From Clostridiales bacterium UBA1742 (GTDB taxonomy: Bacteria > Bacillota > Clostridia > TANB77 > CAG-508), in assembly GCA_002314935.1 (NCBI GenBank), contig DCHW01000011.1:1-31522 (forward strand): a stretch of DNA of 31,522 nucleotides, given 5' to 3'. Below the pieces are notes generated by a model. It saw only the letters and a list, made by a program, of their open reading frames with translations. It was not told where the DNA came from and did not search any database. The position numbers and the translations under genes were made by a program. Below are positions 8,178 through 17,503 of this stretch, one piece after another. Each line of letters opens with the position of its first letter. The first letter of the stretch is position 1.

Positions 8178-10536
8178 ATGAAAGAGATAGAACTTTTATC
8201 ACCGGCAGGAAATTTTGAATGTTTAAAAGCAGCTGTACAAAACGGGGCAGATGCTGTATATTTTGGAGCTAACAAATTTAATGCTAGGGTCAATAGTACA
8301 AATTTTAATAAAGAAGAATTAAAAGAAGCAATAGAATATGCAAAATTAAGAAATGTAAAAACACATTTAACTTTAAACATATTAATACAAAACGATGAAT
8401 TTAAAGATGCTTTAGAACTTGTAAAGTATGTTTATGAATTAGGAATAGATGCAGTAATTGTACAAGATTTAGGATTGGCAAAAGAAATAATAAAAAACTT
8501 TCCTGGGTTAGAAGTTCATAGCAGTACACAAATGACAACATATAATTTAGAGGGAGTAAAACAACTAGAAAAATTAGGATTTAATAGAGCTGTGCTAGCA
8601 AGAGAATTAACTTTAGAAGAAATAAAAAAAATATGTAAAGATTCTAAAATGGATATAGAAATTTTTATTCATGGTGCACTTTGTATATGCTATTCGGGTC
8701 AGTGCTTAATGAGTAGTTTAATAGGGGGAAGAAGTGGAAATAGAGGAAAATGCGCAGGAACATGTAGATTACCATATACTTTATTAAAAGATAAAACTAT
8801 TCAAGAAAAGGGATATTTGCTAAGTTCAAAAGATGTCTGCACATTAGATATATTACCAGAAATTATAAATAGTGGTGTTAAATCATTAAAAATAGAAGGA
8901 AGAATGAAATCACCAGAATATGTAGCAATAGTAACTTCTATTTATAGAAAATATATAGATTTAATAAAATCTGGAAAAGAATATAAAGTAGATCCAAGGG
9001 ATAAAGAAATATTAATGCAAATATTTAATAGAGGTGGATTTAGTACACGGTTATTTAAATGGAAAACTTGGAAAAGAAATGATGTATATTAAAAGACCAA
9101 ATCATATTGGAATACAAATAGGTGAAGTTGTAGGATATAATAAAAATAAAGGATATACTAAAATAAAATTAAGTAAAGAACTAAATTTAGGAGATAGTAT
9201 TGCAATTACAGATAGTTCTTGTAAAATTTCTGAATTAATGATTAAAAATACAAATATAAAAACCGGAAATAGAGGACAAATAGTTACAATTGGAAGAATT
9301 TATGGAGACATAAAAAATGGAGATAAAGTTTTTAAAACTGTTGATATAAATTTAAATAAAGATTACGAACAAAAAAATAATAAAGAAAATACAAAAAGAG
9401 ATATTAATTGTAGATTAATATTAAAAAAAGAAAATAATCCTTTAATAGAAGTAGAAGATGTTTTAACTAATATAAAGATTAGTATAAAAAGTAATGTAGT
9501 TGTTCAAACTGCTGATAAAACAGGACTAACTAAAGAGAGAATAATTGAACAATTATCTAAAACAGGGAATACAGTTTTTGAATTTGCGAAAATTGATGTA
9601 GAAATGGATAATAATATTATAATACCAATTAGTGCATTAAATGAATTAAGAAGAAACAGTTTGGAATTATTAGAAAAGAAACTATTAGATACTTTTAAAA
9701 GAGGAAGTAATTTTATATATAAAAAATCAATGCAAAATTATGAACAAAAAAATATAAAACCAGAAATATCTTTATGTTTAAATAATATTTCAGAAAAAAT
9801 AGATTATAGTGAAATAAATAATGTGGATAATATATATATTCCAATAAAATTCTTTTTTGATAGTAAATTGGAAAAAACTATTAATGTAATATGTAATAAG
9901 TTTAATGTGTATATACTGTTTCCTAATATTACAAAATCTAATTATTCAATGCTAATTAACAAAAATATATATAATATATTAAGTAAAAATATTAAGGGTG
10001 TGGTTATTTCAAATTTAAGTCAACTAGAGTATGTTAAAGATAAAAAACTAGAGTTAATTGCAAATTATACTATGAATATAGCAAATAATTATACAATAGA
10101 AGAATTAAAAACTCTTGGGTTTAATAAAATAATTATTTTACCAGAACTTAATAAAAAAACAATACAAAATTTAGGAGATAGTTTAAAAAAAGAAACAATT
10201 GTATATGGAAGGACTTTGCTAATGACATCAGAATATTGTATGATTGGTACATATAAAAATTGCATAGGTTCATGTAAAGAAGGAGAATATTGTTTAAAGG
10301 ATAGATTGGGATTTGAATTTCCAGTTTATACAGACAGAATTAATTGCAATAATTTAATATATAATTCTAAAATAACATCAATAAAATGGAATGATTTAAA
10401 TATTAATTCAATTCGAATAGATATATTAAATGAAAATATAGAAGAAATTAATAAAATTATTAAAATACATAGTAATAATGAAAAAATTGAAGGTAAGGAT
10501 TATACCAATGGTAATTTAAATAAAGAAGATTATTAA
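8178..10536 (+). CDS. U32 family protein (RlhA/YdcP-like), +1 frameshift at CGG
   Basis: U32 proteins are Fe-S enzymes now linked to RNA hydroxylation (RlhA on 23S rRNA, TrhP on tRNA), although annotated as peptidases. The N-terminal TIM-barrel starts ELLSPAGNFECLKAAVQNGADAVYFG. The core motif HGALCICYSGQCLMSS with GNRGKCAGTCR carries the conserved cysteines, and KIEGRMKSPEYV follows. The C-terminal part contains a DUF3656-like region and further cysteines (EYCMIG.YKNCIGSCKEGEYC). In the zero frame it stops at 9092. At CGG 9048-9050 (after Thr290), skipping C gives NRGGFSTGYLNGKLGKEMMY, continuous to 10536 and 785 aa long. ATG 8178 has AGGAG 7 bases upstream. Confidence 0.88.
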
Positions 10537-10618
10537 TAAAATAAATTCTCATAAAAATGTATATAAGTGTAAAATATGGAAAAAATTTATATAAGAAGAT
10601 TTTTTTAGAGAGGTTTTT

Positions 10619-10951
10619 ATGAGAAATGATAAATTAAAAAATATGATTGTTTTAAAAAATTTACCATCAAATGTAGTTGATGAAGCAATTGTAATTTTGA
10701 AGCCAAATATAAAAGTAAAGAGTTTAGAAAATACTAAGAATAATGGAGTAAGTAAAAATACATCTAATTCTAAAGAGTATATATTAAATGAAGCTCAAAT
10801 GGTTATTAGTAATTATATTTCTAATTTAGAAAAGCCAAAAAAAGAAAAATTTAAAATAGATAAGAAAATGGAAAAGGAATGTAAAAAATTAAAACTAATG
10901 TCAATAATTTTGGTAATGCTACTAGTAATAAGCTTTTTACTTAAAATGTAA
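10619..10951 (+). CDS. Small C-terminally anchored membrane protein (hypothetical)
   Basis: I do not recognise this 110-residue protein. Its N-terminus (residues 8-35, including LKNLPSNVVDEAIVILKPN) is polar, the middle is low-complexity Asn/Ser/Lys, and the C-terminus has one membrane segment (about 93-109, LMSIILVMLLVISFLLKM). The arrangement suggests a tail-anchored cytoplasmic domain. AGAGAGG precedes ATG 10619. It lies between the U32 gene and the SpoIVFA-like gene, and a strong hairpin separates it from the latter. Confidence 0.65.
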   Translation: MRNDKLKNMIVLKNLPSNVVDEAIVILKPNIKVKSLENTKNNGVSKNTSNSKEYILNEAQMVISNYISNLEKPKKEKFKIDKKMEKECKKLKLMSIILVMLLVISFLLKM

Positions 10952-10969
10952 ATTTTAGATAGTTCTAAT

Positions 10970-11028
10970 ACCTGTTTCTTTGAATATATATTTAAAAATA
11001 TATATTACAAAGAAATAGGTGTTTTTTT
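10970..11028 (+). promoter_or_regulatory. Terminator-like hairpin that buries the next gene's ribosome site
   Basis: ACCTGTTTCTTTG (10970-10982) pairs with CAAAGAAATAGGT (11008-11020) with one G-U pair, extended by an AT-only inner stem. Seven T residues follow (11022-11028) and the ATG of the SpoIVFA-like gene comes immediately after. The only plausible Shine-Dalgarno, AGGTG at 11017-11021, is inside the 3' arm. The element can therefore act both as an intrinsic terminator and as a translational lock. Confidence 0.75.
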
Positions 11029-11872
11029 ATGGAAAAAGTTTTAAGTGTTGATGAAAGAATAAAAAGAGCTGAAGAAATTTATTATAGAAGAAAATCAAAT
11101 AATATTGGAGAAATTGCAAGAGTAAATGTAAATACTCAAAGAAAAAATTGGGGATTACTAAAAAAAATGATATTGCAGATATTAATTTGTGTATTTATTT
11201 ATATAAGCATTTATTTAATTCAAACAACAAATTATATATTTTCTGACGATGTGTTAACAAAAGCAAAAGAAATTGTAAGTTATGATATTGATTTTAATAA
11301 TTTGTTTAATGATATACATAATTATATAAATGGATTATTAAATAAGGAGGTTATAGAAGAAAGCCAAATTGAAGAAACAGTTGAAAACAAACTACAAGAA
11401 GAAAATGTTCAAGAAGAAGTATTAGTGGAAGAACTACAAGAAGAGTTAACACAAGAAGAACAAGATATAAAATATGTTACTGAAAATATTTCGTTAATAG
11501 TACCATTAAAAGGAACAATTACTTCTAGATATGGACCAAGAGAATCTGATAATCCAATTGTTTCTAAGTATCATACTGGAATTGATATTGCTGTAAATTC
11601 AGGTACTACATTTTGTGCTGCTATGAGTGGAACTGTAACACTTGTTTCAAATGAAGGTTGTTATCGGGATACATGCTGTGATAACAAATGGAGAGGTAGA
11701 GACATTATATGCACATTGTCAAAGTTTATATATAACAGAAGGTGAAGAAATAAAACAGGGACAAGAGTTGGGACTTACAGGAGCAACTGGAAATGCTACG
11801 GGACCACATTTGCATTTTGAAGTAAGAAGAAGCGGAAGATATATAGATCCAGATGCCCTTTTACAATTTTAA
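11029..11872 (+). CDS. spoIVFA: SpoIVFA-like LytM/M23 membrane protein, +1 frameshift at CGG
   Basis: The recoded protein has 280 aa: a cytoplasmic N-terminus (1-43), one membrane segment (about 44-64), a Glu-rich linker (about 110-152) and a C-terminal M23/LytM domain. The domain has YHTGIDIA, YAHC and GPHLHFEVR, so the Zn-ligand pattern is kept. In B. subtilis SpoIVFA holds and inhibits the intramembrane protease SpoIVFB; the adjacent M50 gene and the architecture support that assignment. The zero frame stops at 11745 before the HLHFE motif. At CGG 11665-11667 (after Tyr212), skipping C gives GCYGIHAVITNGEVETLYAH, the expected beta-sheet core of LytM, and reads through to 11872. Start ATG 11029 uses the sequestered AGGTG. 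Confidence 0.85.
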
Positions 11873-11886
11873 TATGGAGGATAAAT

Positions 11887-12520
11887 TTGAAAATAAAAAT
11901 AAATTTAAAAATATTTTTAATAATTATATTATTTATATTTACTAGGCAATTTGAAATATATAGTTGTTTGATGATATTTACATTAATACATGAAATGGCA
12001 CATATAATTGCTGGAATAATTTTAAAATTAAAGGTTAAATCCATAACTGTTATGCCAGTAGGAGTAAGTGTAAATTTTGAAAGTTACGGGTATAAAAACT
12101 TATTAGAAACACAAAAAATGATTATATCATTAGCAGGACCTTTAATGAATTTATTAATTATATTTGTATTTTATTATTTAAAAATAAATACAGAATTAAA
12201 AAAATTAATTATTAATTCAAATTTAATTTTGGCATTTTTAAATTTAATACCAATTTATCCATTAGATGGTGGAAGAATTTTAAAAAGTTTGTTAAGATTA
12301 AAATATAATACATATAAAGCAGATAAAATAATAAATAAAATTTCAAATTTTCAAATAAGTTTAGTAACTGCAATACGGTAGTATAGCAATAGTATATTGT
12401 AAAAATATATCAATATTATTAGTATTAATTTATTTATGGATAATTGTTTTAAAAGAAAATAAAAAATATAATCAAAAAGAAAGAATATATGATATAATAA
12501 AAAAGTATAAAGATAGTTAA
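11887..12520 (+). CDS. spoIVFB: SpoIVFB-like M50 intramembrane metalloprotease, +1 frameshift at CGG
   Basis: SpoIVFB is a site-2-protease-type enzyme that cleaves pro-sigma-K in the mother cell. The protein has several hydrophobic segments, the zinc motif HEMAH (about residues 37-41, within LIHEMAHIIAG) and the second motif PLDGGRIL (about 125-132), equivalent to the NPDG region. TTG 11887 follows GGAGG by 6 bases and lies 14 bases after the SpoIVFA-like gene, so they form an operon. In the zero frame a CGG (12376-12378, after Ile163) is followed at once by TAG. Skipping the C gives GSIAIVYCKNISILLVL and a last membrane segment and basic tail, ending at TAA 12520 (210 aa), shorter than the 288-aa B. 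subtilis protein. Confidence 0.88.
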
Positions 12521-12554
12521 GTACTAAAAAATAAAATTTATTTGGAGGAAACAA

Positions 12555-14622
12555 ATGAAAAATGATAGAGGAGTTACTTTGGTTGCTTTAACAGCAACGA
12601 TAATAGTAATATTAATATTAATTGGAGTAGTAGTTTATCAAGTAAATATAAGGAGTATAAGAAGCTACGATAAAAAAATACAAGCTGATATTAACCAACT
12701 ATCAGACCAGCTTCTTATATATTATCATAAAACAAAAGATATTCCCAAAACACATAGACAAATTATGTTATATAATTATAAAGGGACAAGCCAAACAGAC
12801 TCTGATGGAAAAATGTTTTATGAAATAGATTTAGACAAATTAAGTGATTTAACATTAAATTTTGGAAAAGAATTTCGGTGGAACCAATGAATTAAAAATA
12901 CATGAATCAGATGTTTATGTTGTAAGTAACGATTTAGAAGTTGCATATTTAAAATCACCAAGTGATTTTGAAATAAAAAGGAATATTATAAAAATTGAAA
13001 AAGAAGGCGAAGGAACTGTATTTTATCAAAATGATAACGATGAATATGTTGAATTTCCAGAAGAAGGATTAGAGTATGTAAATGGAGAAGCTTTGTATTT
13101 AAAAGCAGAACCTGCAGTAATAACTGTTGGTGAGACAACATTGAAATTTGATTTTGATGGTTGGTATGCGAATAATAAATTAATAAGCACAGAAAAAAGC
13201 TGTGTGGTTACTGCAAATAATAATATAGTATATGAAGCACGTTTTTCTTTAGAATATACTGCAATATGGTATACAGCCGATAATGAAGAAAAAATATTTA
13301 CTACAGAAAATCCAGTAATAAGTTCATCAACATATAGTAGTGTTATTACAGACAAAACAACAATTACTAAATTGGTATTAGGTAAAAATGTAACTACAAT
13401 AGGAAAAAGTGCTTTTGATGGATGTACAAATTTAATTAATATAAACATGTCAAGTTCAATAACAACAATTGGACAATCAGCTTTTTATAATACAGGAATA
13501 AAAGAATTAGTAATAAGAAATGATGGAGCAGAAGAACTATTGATACAATTGCATTCTTTTGGAGGATGTAAAAATCTAGAAAAAGTAGAAATAGGAAACA
13601 ATGCCAAATTAATAGGAAGATCATTTGAGGATAGTACTAATATAAAAACAGTAAAATTAGGAGAAAATATTAAAACACAAAGAGACTTTGGAGGGCCATT
13701 TGTACGATGTAGTAAAATAGAGCAATTAACAGTAGAATCATTAGATAGTGTATGTGAAGGAGCTTTTGAAGGAATAACAAATTTAAAAGGACAATTAGGA
13801 GATGGAACAGGAAATGGGAAAGTTGTCATAAATGATGGAGTAACAGCAATAGAAACATCAGCATTTAAGGGTTGTAAATGTATAGAAGAAGTAGTATTGC
13901 CAGATGATGTAGTGGAAATAAAAGGGTCAGCTTTTGAAAATTGCGAAAATCTAAAAAAAATAAATATAACAGAGAAAAAAATGACATATGGAAGTTCGGC
14001 ATTTGTAAATTGTAGTAATTTAGAAATAAATTTAATAATAGAAAATGGATCAAAAATAGGATCTTATGCATTTCATAATACAGGAATAAAAGAGTTAGTA
14101 ATAAAAAATGAAGGAAGCGAAGAAATATTAATACCTTTACATGCTTTTGCAGAATGTGAAAATCTAGAAAAAGTAGAAATAGGAAACAATGCCAAATTAA
14201 TAGGAAGATCATTTGAGGATAGTACTAATATAAAAACAGTAAAATTAGGAGAAAATATTAAAACACAAAGAGACTTTGGAGGGCCATTTGTACGATGTAG
14301 TAAAATAGAGCAATTAACAGTAGAATCATTAGATAGTGTATGTGAAGGAGCTTTTGAAGGAATAACAAATTTAAAAGGACAATTAGGAGATGGAACAGGA
14401 AATGGGAAAGTGGTAATAAATAATGGGACAACCACTATAGGAGGAAATGCTTTTTCTGGTTGTACAAATCTAACAAATATTAACATACCAAATTCAGTAA
14501 CATCAATAGGAACAAATGCGTTTTATGGGATTACAGGAACAATTAATATAGATGCAGCATCTGGTAGCATTTCGAGTTCACCATGGGGAGGAACAAATGC
14601 AACAATAAATTGGTTAAGATAA
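12555..14622 (+). CDS. Prepilin-like/BspA LRR surface protein, +1 frameshift at CGG
   Basis: A clostridial prepilin-like leader (DRGVTLVALTATIIVILILI, without the usual Glu at position 5) is followed by a short alpha/beta region, an InlB-like beta domain (about 135-235) and BspA-type LRR_5 repeats (about 270 to the end; LGKNVTTIGKSAFDGCTNL and similar). The ordinary frame stops at 12890. At CGG 12876-12878 (after Phe107), skipping C gives KEFGGTNELKIHESDVYVV, which leads without a break into the LRR part, total 688 aa. GGAGG precedes ATG 12555. It contains a 253-bp perfect internal duplication. There is no LPXTG signal. Probable surface adhesin; the ligand is unknown. Confidence 0.8.
13571..13823 (+). 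repeat. 253-bp perfect direct repeat, copy 1
   Basis: This segment is identical, base for base by eye, to 14159-14411 (offset 588). It encodes part of the LRR region (NLEKVEIGNNAKLIGRSFED onward). Identity including third codon positions implies a recent duplication or gene conversion inside the gene. Confidence 0.9.
14159..14411 (+). repeat. 253-bp perfect direct repeat, copy 2
   Basis: Second copy of 13571-13823. The protein frame is the same in both copies because the offset of 588 is a multiple of three, so recombination between them would remove 196 codons without breaking the gene. Confidence 0.9.
14485..14622 (+). repeat. Shared 3' end of the two BspA genes, copy 1
   Basis: This segment is repeated at 16065-16202 (offset 1580) with one visible difference (A at 14575, G at 16155). 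It encodes the last LRR and the C-terminal tail ending TINWLR. The high identity suggests recent duplication or conversion between the two neighbouring genes. Confidence 0.9.
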
Positions 14623-14688
14623 AATATTGCCAATGGGGACATCATGCTGTCTAAAAATTAATTAAAAATTTGGTTATACAAATCGTAG

Positions 14689-14706
14689 GGGCGATTTTAA
14701 TCGCCC
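14689..14706. repeat. Short GC-rich palindrome
   Basis: GGGCGAT and ATCGCCC pair around a 4-base loop inside the 110-base gap between the BspA genes. It resembles the short GTAGGGGCG...CGCCC palindromes dispersed in many bacterial genomes. No T-tract follows. Only one copy is in the window. Confidence 0.4.
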
Positions 14707-14732
14707 GAAGAATAAAAAATGGGGGAAGAAAA

Positions 14733-16202
14733 ATGGTAAAAACAAATGACAAAGGTATTACATTAATAGCGTTAATAATAACAATAATAGTAATGTTAAT
14801 ATTGGTAGCAGTAACAGTAAATATAGCAATGAATGGAGGCATATTTGAAAATGCCAGAAAAGCAGCATTTCAAACAGATGTAGCAAAATATAAAGAAGAA
14901 TTACAAGCATTTTTAGTTGAAAACTATGATAATGGTTTGGAATATAAATATGGAAATGAAACTAGTACAGTAGGACAAAAAATAAAAGAGGGAAAATATT
15001 GTAAGGATGACAATTTAAAAGATTGTATAAAAAGTTTTGATAACAAGTATGAAGGAAAATTTGAGATAGTAAACAATGAATTAGTATTTATATATAAAGA
15101 CAAAAAAGACAAAAAACAAATGGAATGGGCAAAAGAATTAGGGATAAATTCAGAATTTACAGAAGTAAGAATAAGTTTTAAAATAGAAGGAGAAGGAGAA
15201 ATTGAAGGAATAACGGAGATGGAATTTACTGCACTTAGAGGAGAAGAATTAAACTTAACAGCAGTACCAAAGAAATTGACAGTGGGAGAGCAAAGCGTAG
15301 ATTTCGAATTTTCAAAATGGTTAAAAGATGGAGAAACAATATCAACAAATACAAATGAAGTAATAACAGTAACGGGGGATGCAGAATATACGGCAGTATT
15401 TGAAGCAGATGAAACAGTAATTTATTATACAGAAAATAGTACAGAAAAAATATTTACAACAACAGCATCAACAATAAAACCATCAACATATAGTGGAACA
15501 ATAACAGACAAAACAACAATAACAAAAGTGTTATTAGGTAAAAATGTAACATCAATTGAAGATAGTGCATTTGAAAATTGTACAAATTTAAGAGGAAATA
15601 TAAAAATAAATGAAGGAATGGCTGTTGGAAAATATGCATTTAAAGGCTCAGGAATAGATACATTAGAAATAGGTAATAATGTTTCTTTAAGAGATTCAAT
15701 CTGGGGGAAAGGAGAATTTGCAGAGTGTACTAACTTATTAGAGGTAACAATAGGAGATAATGTAACATTAGGAGGAAATGGTAATGACGGCCGAGTAAAT
15801 ACATTTAGGAATTGTACAGCATTAAAAACCGTTGAAATAGGAGAGAATTTTAAAGTAACAGATTCAGGATGGGGACCTGGAGATGGAATTTTTAGAGGAT
15901 GTACAGGACTAGAAAATGTAACAGTAAAGTCAGTAGAACAAGCCGGGATAGGAGCATTTTATGTGGTAGGAAGTGCGTTAAAAGGAGAAGTAAAAATAAG
16001 TGATACAGCGACATATATAGGAGGATCAGCATTTTATAATTGTACAAATGTAACCAAAATAACGATACCAAATTCAGTAACATCAATAGGAACAAATGCG
16101 TTTTATGGGATTACAGGAACAATTAATATAGATGCAGCATCTGGTAGCATTTCGGGTTCACCATGGGGAGGAACAAATGCAACAATAAATTGGTTAAGAT
16201 AA
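14733..16202 (+). CDS. Prepilin-like/BspA LRR surface protein (second paralogue)
   Basis: This is a 489-residue protein with the common clostridial leader DKGITLIALIITIIVMLILV (prepilin-like, no Glu at +5). An alpha/beta region follows (about 30-140), then an InlB/Big-like beta domain (about 150-235, AVPKKLTVGEQSVDFEFSKW) and BspA LRR_5 repeats to the C-terminus (LGKNVTSIEDSAFENCTNL; ITIPNSVTSIGTNAF). GGGGGAAG lies just before ATG 14733, so the longer reading from 14670 is rejected. It has no in-frame CGG and no frame break, unlike its neighbour, although it has several CGG strings across codon boundaries. Likely a secreted or surface adhesin. Confidence 0.83.
   Translation: MVKTNDKGITLIALIITIIVMLILVAVTVNIAMNGGIFENARKAAFQTDVAKYKEELQAFLVENYDNGLEYKYGNETSTVGQKIKEGKYCKDDNLKDCIKSFDNKYEGKFEIVNNELVFIYKDKKDKKQMEWAKELGINSEFTEVRISFKIEGEGEIEGITEMEFTALRGEELNLTAVPKKLTVGEQSVDFEFSKWLKDGETISTNTNEVITVTGDAEYTAVFEADETVIYYTENSTEKIFTTTASTIKPSTYSGTITDKTTITKVLLGKNVTSIEDSAFENCTNLRGNIKINEGMAVGKYAFKGSGIDTLEIGNNVSLRDSIWGKGEFAECTNLLEVTIGDNVTLGGNGNDGRVNTFRNCTALKTVEIGENFKVTDSGWGPGDGIFRGCTGLENVTVKSVEQAGIGAFYVVGSALKGEVKISDTATYIGGSAFYNCTNVTKITIPNSVTSIGTNAFYGITGTINIDAASGSISGSPWGGTNATINWLR
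16065..16202 (+). repeat. Shared 3' end of the two BspA genes, copy 2
   Basis: Partner of 14485-14622. The two genes share this block through the stop codon and diverge a few bases after it. Confidence 0.9.
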
Positions 16203-16275
16203 AAAATGAAATTGATTTGAATGTAAAAAATAAATTTATTAAATAAACAACTATAAAAATTCTGTGTTCTTTTAT

Positions 16276-16304
16276 TTGACTTTTTATAAAAAAAATGATA
16301 AAAT
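16276..16304 (+). promoter_or_regulatory. Promoter of rpsF-ssb-rpsR
   Basis: TTGACT (16276-16281) and TAAAAT (16299-16304) are 17 bases apart and 84 bases before rpsF. Confidence 0.65.
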
Positions 16305-16337
16305 AGCAATGTTTGAAAAATAGCATTGCTATTTTTT
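16301..16337 (+). terminator. Intrinsic terminator overlapping the rpsF promoter
   Basis: AAATAGCAATG (16301-16311) pairs with CATTGCTATTT (16324-16334), followed by more T. The 5' arm overlaps the -10 region of the rpsF promoter, so the hairpin would form in transcripts from the upstream BspA gene but not in the rpsF transcript itself. Confidence 0.6.
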
Positions 16338-16388
16338 CCTTACTCATATTAGGTATATGGGTTATAAACCAAGAGGAGGTGAAAAATA

Positions 16389-16673
16389 ATGAATAAATAC
16401 GAAAGTGTTATCATTATTAATCCAAATTTGGAAGGTGAAGCAACAAAAGCAGTTGTTACAAAAATTTCAGATTTAATTAATAATGGTGGAAAAGTAGTTT
16501 CTGTAGAAGAATTAGGAAACAAAAAATTAGCTTACGAAATAAAAAAACATAAAGAAGGTTATTATGTTGTATTTAAATTTGAAGCTAAACCAGATAGTAT
16601 TACTGAATTAGAAAGAGTATATAGAATAACAGACGAAATTATAAAATTCATAGTAATAAAAGAGGAGGAATAA
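16389..16673 (+). CDS. rpsF: 30S ribosomal protein S6
   Basis: This 94-residue protein matches ribosomal protein S6, which binds S18 on the platform of the small subunit. MNKYESVIIINPNL, GNKKLAYEIKKHKEGYYVVF and the ending ITDEIIKFIVIK are typical. GAGGAGGTG lies 8 bases before ATG 16389. It is first in the conserved rpsF-ssb-rpsR operon and ends 2 bases before ssb. There is no in-frame CGG. Confidence 0.97.
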   Translation: MNKYESVIIINPNLEGEATKAVVTKISDLINNGGKVVSVEELGNKKLAYEIKKHKEGYYVVFKFEAKPDSITELERVYRITDEIIKFIVIKEEE

Positions 16674-16675
16674 TA

Positions 16676-17098
16676 ATGAATAAAGTAGTTTTAATGGGGC
16701 GTTTAACAAGAGATCCAGAAGTAAGATATACGCAAACCAATAATACTTTAGTAGCCTCTTTTTCCTTAGCAGTAAATAGAAGATTTGCTAAACAAGGAGA
16801 AGAAAGACAAGCAGATTTTGTAAACATTGTTGCTTGGAGTAAAACTGGAGAATTTTGTAGTAAGTATTTTAAAAAAGGTCAACAAGTAGGTGTAATTGGA
16901 AGATTACAAACTAGAAATTGGGAAGATGAAAAGGGCCAAAAACATTATATAACAGAAGTAGTTGCTGAAGAAGCATATTTTGCAGATAGTAAAAGAGATG
17001 GAGAAGCTTCTGGAAGTAGTTTCGAAAATACATTTGGAAGTGCCGTATCAGAAAATTCTGAATTTTCTGTATCATCAGATGATGAATTACCATTCTAG
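16676..17098 (+). CDS. ssb: Single-stranded DNA-binding protein
   Basis: This 140-residue SSB has an N-terminal OB-fold (MNKVVLMGRLTRDPEVRYT; FVNIVAWSKTGEFCSKYFKKG; VIGRLQTRNWEDEKGQKHY), a Gly/Ser-rich linker and the conserved acidic tip DDELPF that binds partner proteins of replication and repair. AGAGGAGG overlaps the end of rpsF just before ATG 16676. Its place between rpsF and rpsR is the usual Firmicute arrangement. Confidence 0.97.
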   Translation: MNKVVLMGRLTRDPEVRYTQTNNTLVASFSLAVNRRFAKQGEERQADFVNIVAWSKTGEFCSKYFKKGQQVGVIGRLQTRNWEDEKGQKHYITEVVAEEAYFADSKRDGEASGSSFENTFGSAVSENSEFSVSSDDELPF

Positions 17099-17134
17099 TT
17101 CCTAAAAAAGATATAAGATAGGAGGGCAGATAAA

Positions 17135-17422
17135 ATGGCAGATAAAAAAGGAAATTCAAAAAATAATAGAAGAAGAAATAATGGTGATGAAGATTATAAT
17201 CCAAAGTTTAGAAAAATTAGAAAAAAAGTATGCGTAATGTGTGCTAATAAAGATTTTGTTTTAGATTATAAAAATGCAGACCAATTAAAAAAATTCGTAA
17301 ATGAAAAAGGTAAAATATTACCAAGAAGAGCTACAGGTGCTTGTGCAAAACATCAAAGAGATATTACTTTAGCAGTAAAAAGAGCAAGAACAATAGCTGT
17401 ATTACCATTTACACAAAATTAA
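17135..17422 (+). CDS. rpsR: 30S ribosomal protein S18
   Basis: This 95-residue protein is ribosomal S18. The core (KKVCVMCANKDFVLDYKNAD, GKILPRRATGACAKHQRDI, KRARTIAVLPFT) is clear, preceded by a basic, low-complexity extension of about 25 residues. GGAGGG lies before ATG 17135. It is the last gene of the operon and is followed by a terminator. Confidence 0.97.
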   Translation: MADKKGNSKNNRRRNNGDEDYNPKFRKIRKKVCVMCANKDFVLDYKNADQLKKFVNEKGKILPRRATGACAKHQRDITLAVKRARTIAVLPFTQN

Positions 17423-17430
17423 TTATTCAG

Positions 17431-17460
17431 GAACAGATATATAAACTATATCTGTTCTTT
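17431..17460 (+). terminator. Terminator after rpsR
   Basis: GAACAGATATA (17431-17441) pairs perfectly with TATATCTGTTC (17447-17457), followed by a short T run. Confidence 0.8.
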
Positions 17461-17503
17461 ATAATATAAAATAGTAATTAAGAAAAAATAGGGAGTGAAT
17501 TCT

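Noticed and set aside
9034..10536. Separate second genes starting after the breaks (also 11642-11872, 12862-14622, 17842-18339)
   Set aside because: These are the downstream parts of single proteins. Their apparent starts lie inside conserved domains and lack ribosome sites.
13026..14486. Long antisense ORFs across the BspA genes
   Set aside because: They are shadows of repetitive LRR coding sequence; low-complexity Leu/Phe-rich products without ribosome sites or family similarity.
12555..16202. CRISPR array or tandem satellite in the BspA region
   Set aside because: The repetition is explained by LRR coding units and a single 253-bp duplication; there is no regular repeat-spacer pattern.
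14550..16202. LPXTG-type signals as substrates for the sortase at 532
   Set aside because: Both BspA proteins end TINWLR without a sorting motif, membrane segment or basic tail.
16305..16388. S6:S18 autoregulatory leader upstream of rpsF
   Set aside because: A GGTT/AACC mini-hairpin exists, but I could not identify the expected bulged stem with a conserved CCG motif. A covariance search would decide.
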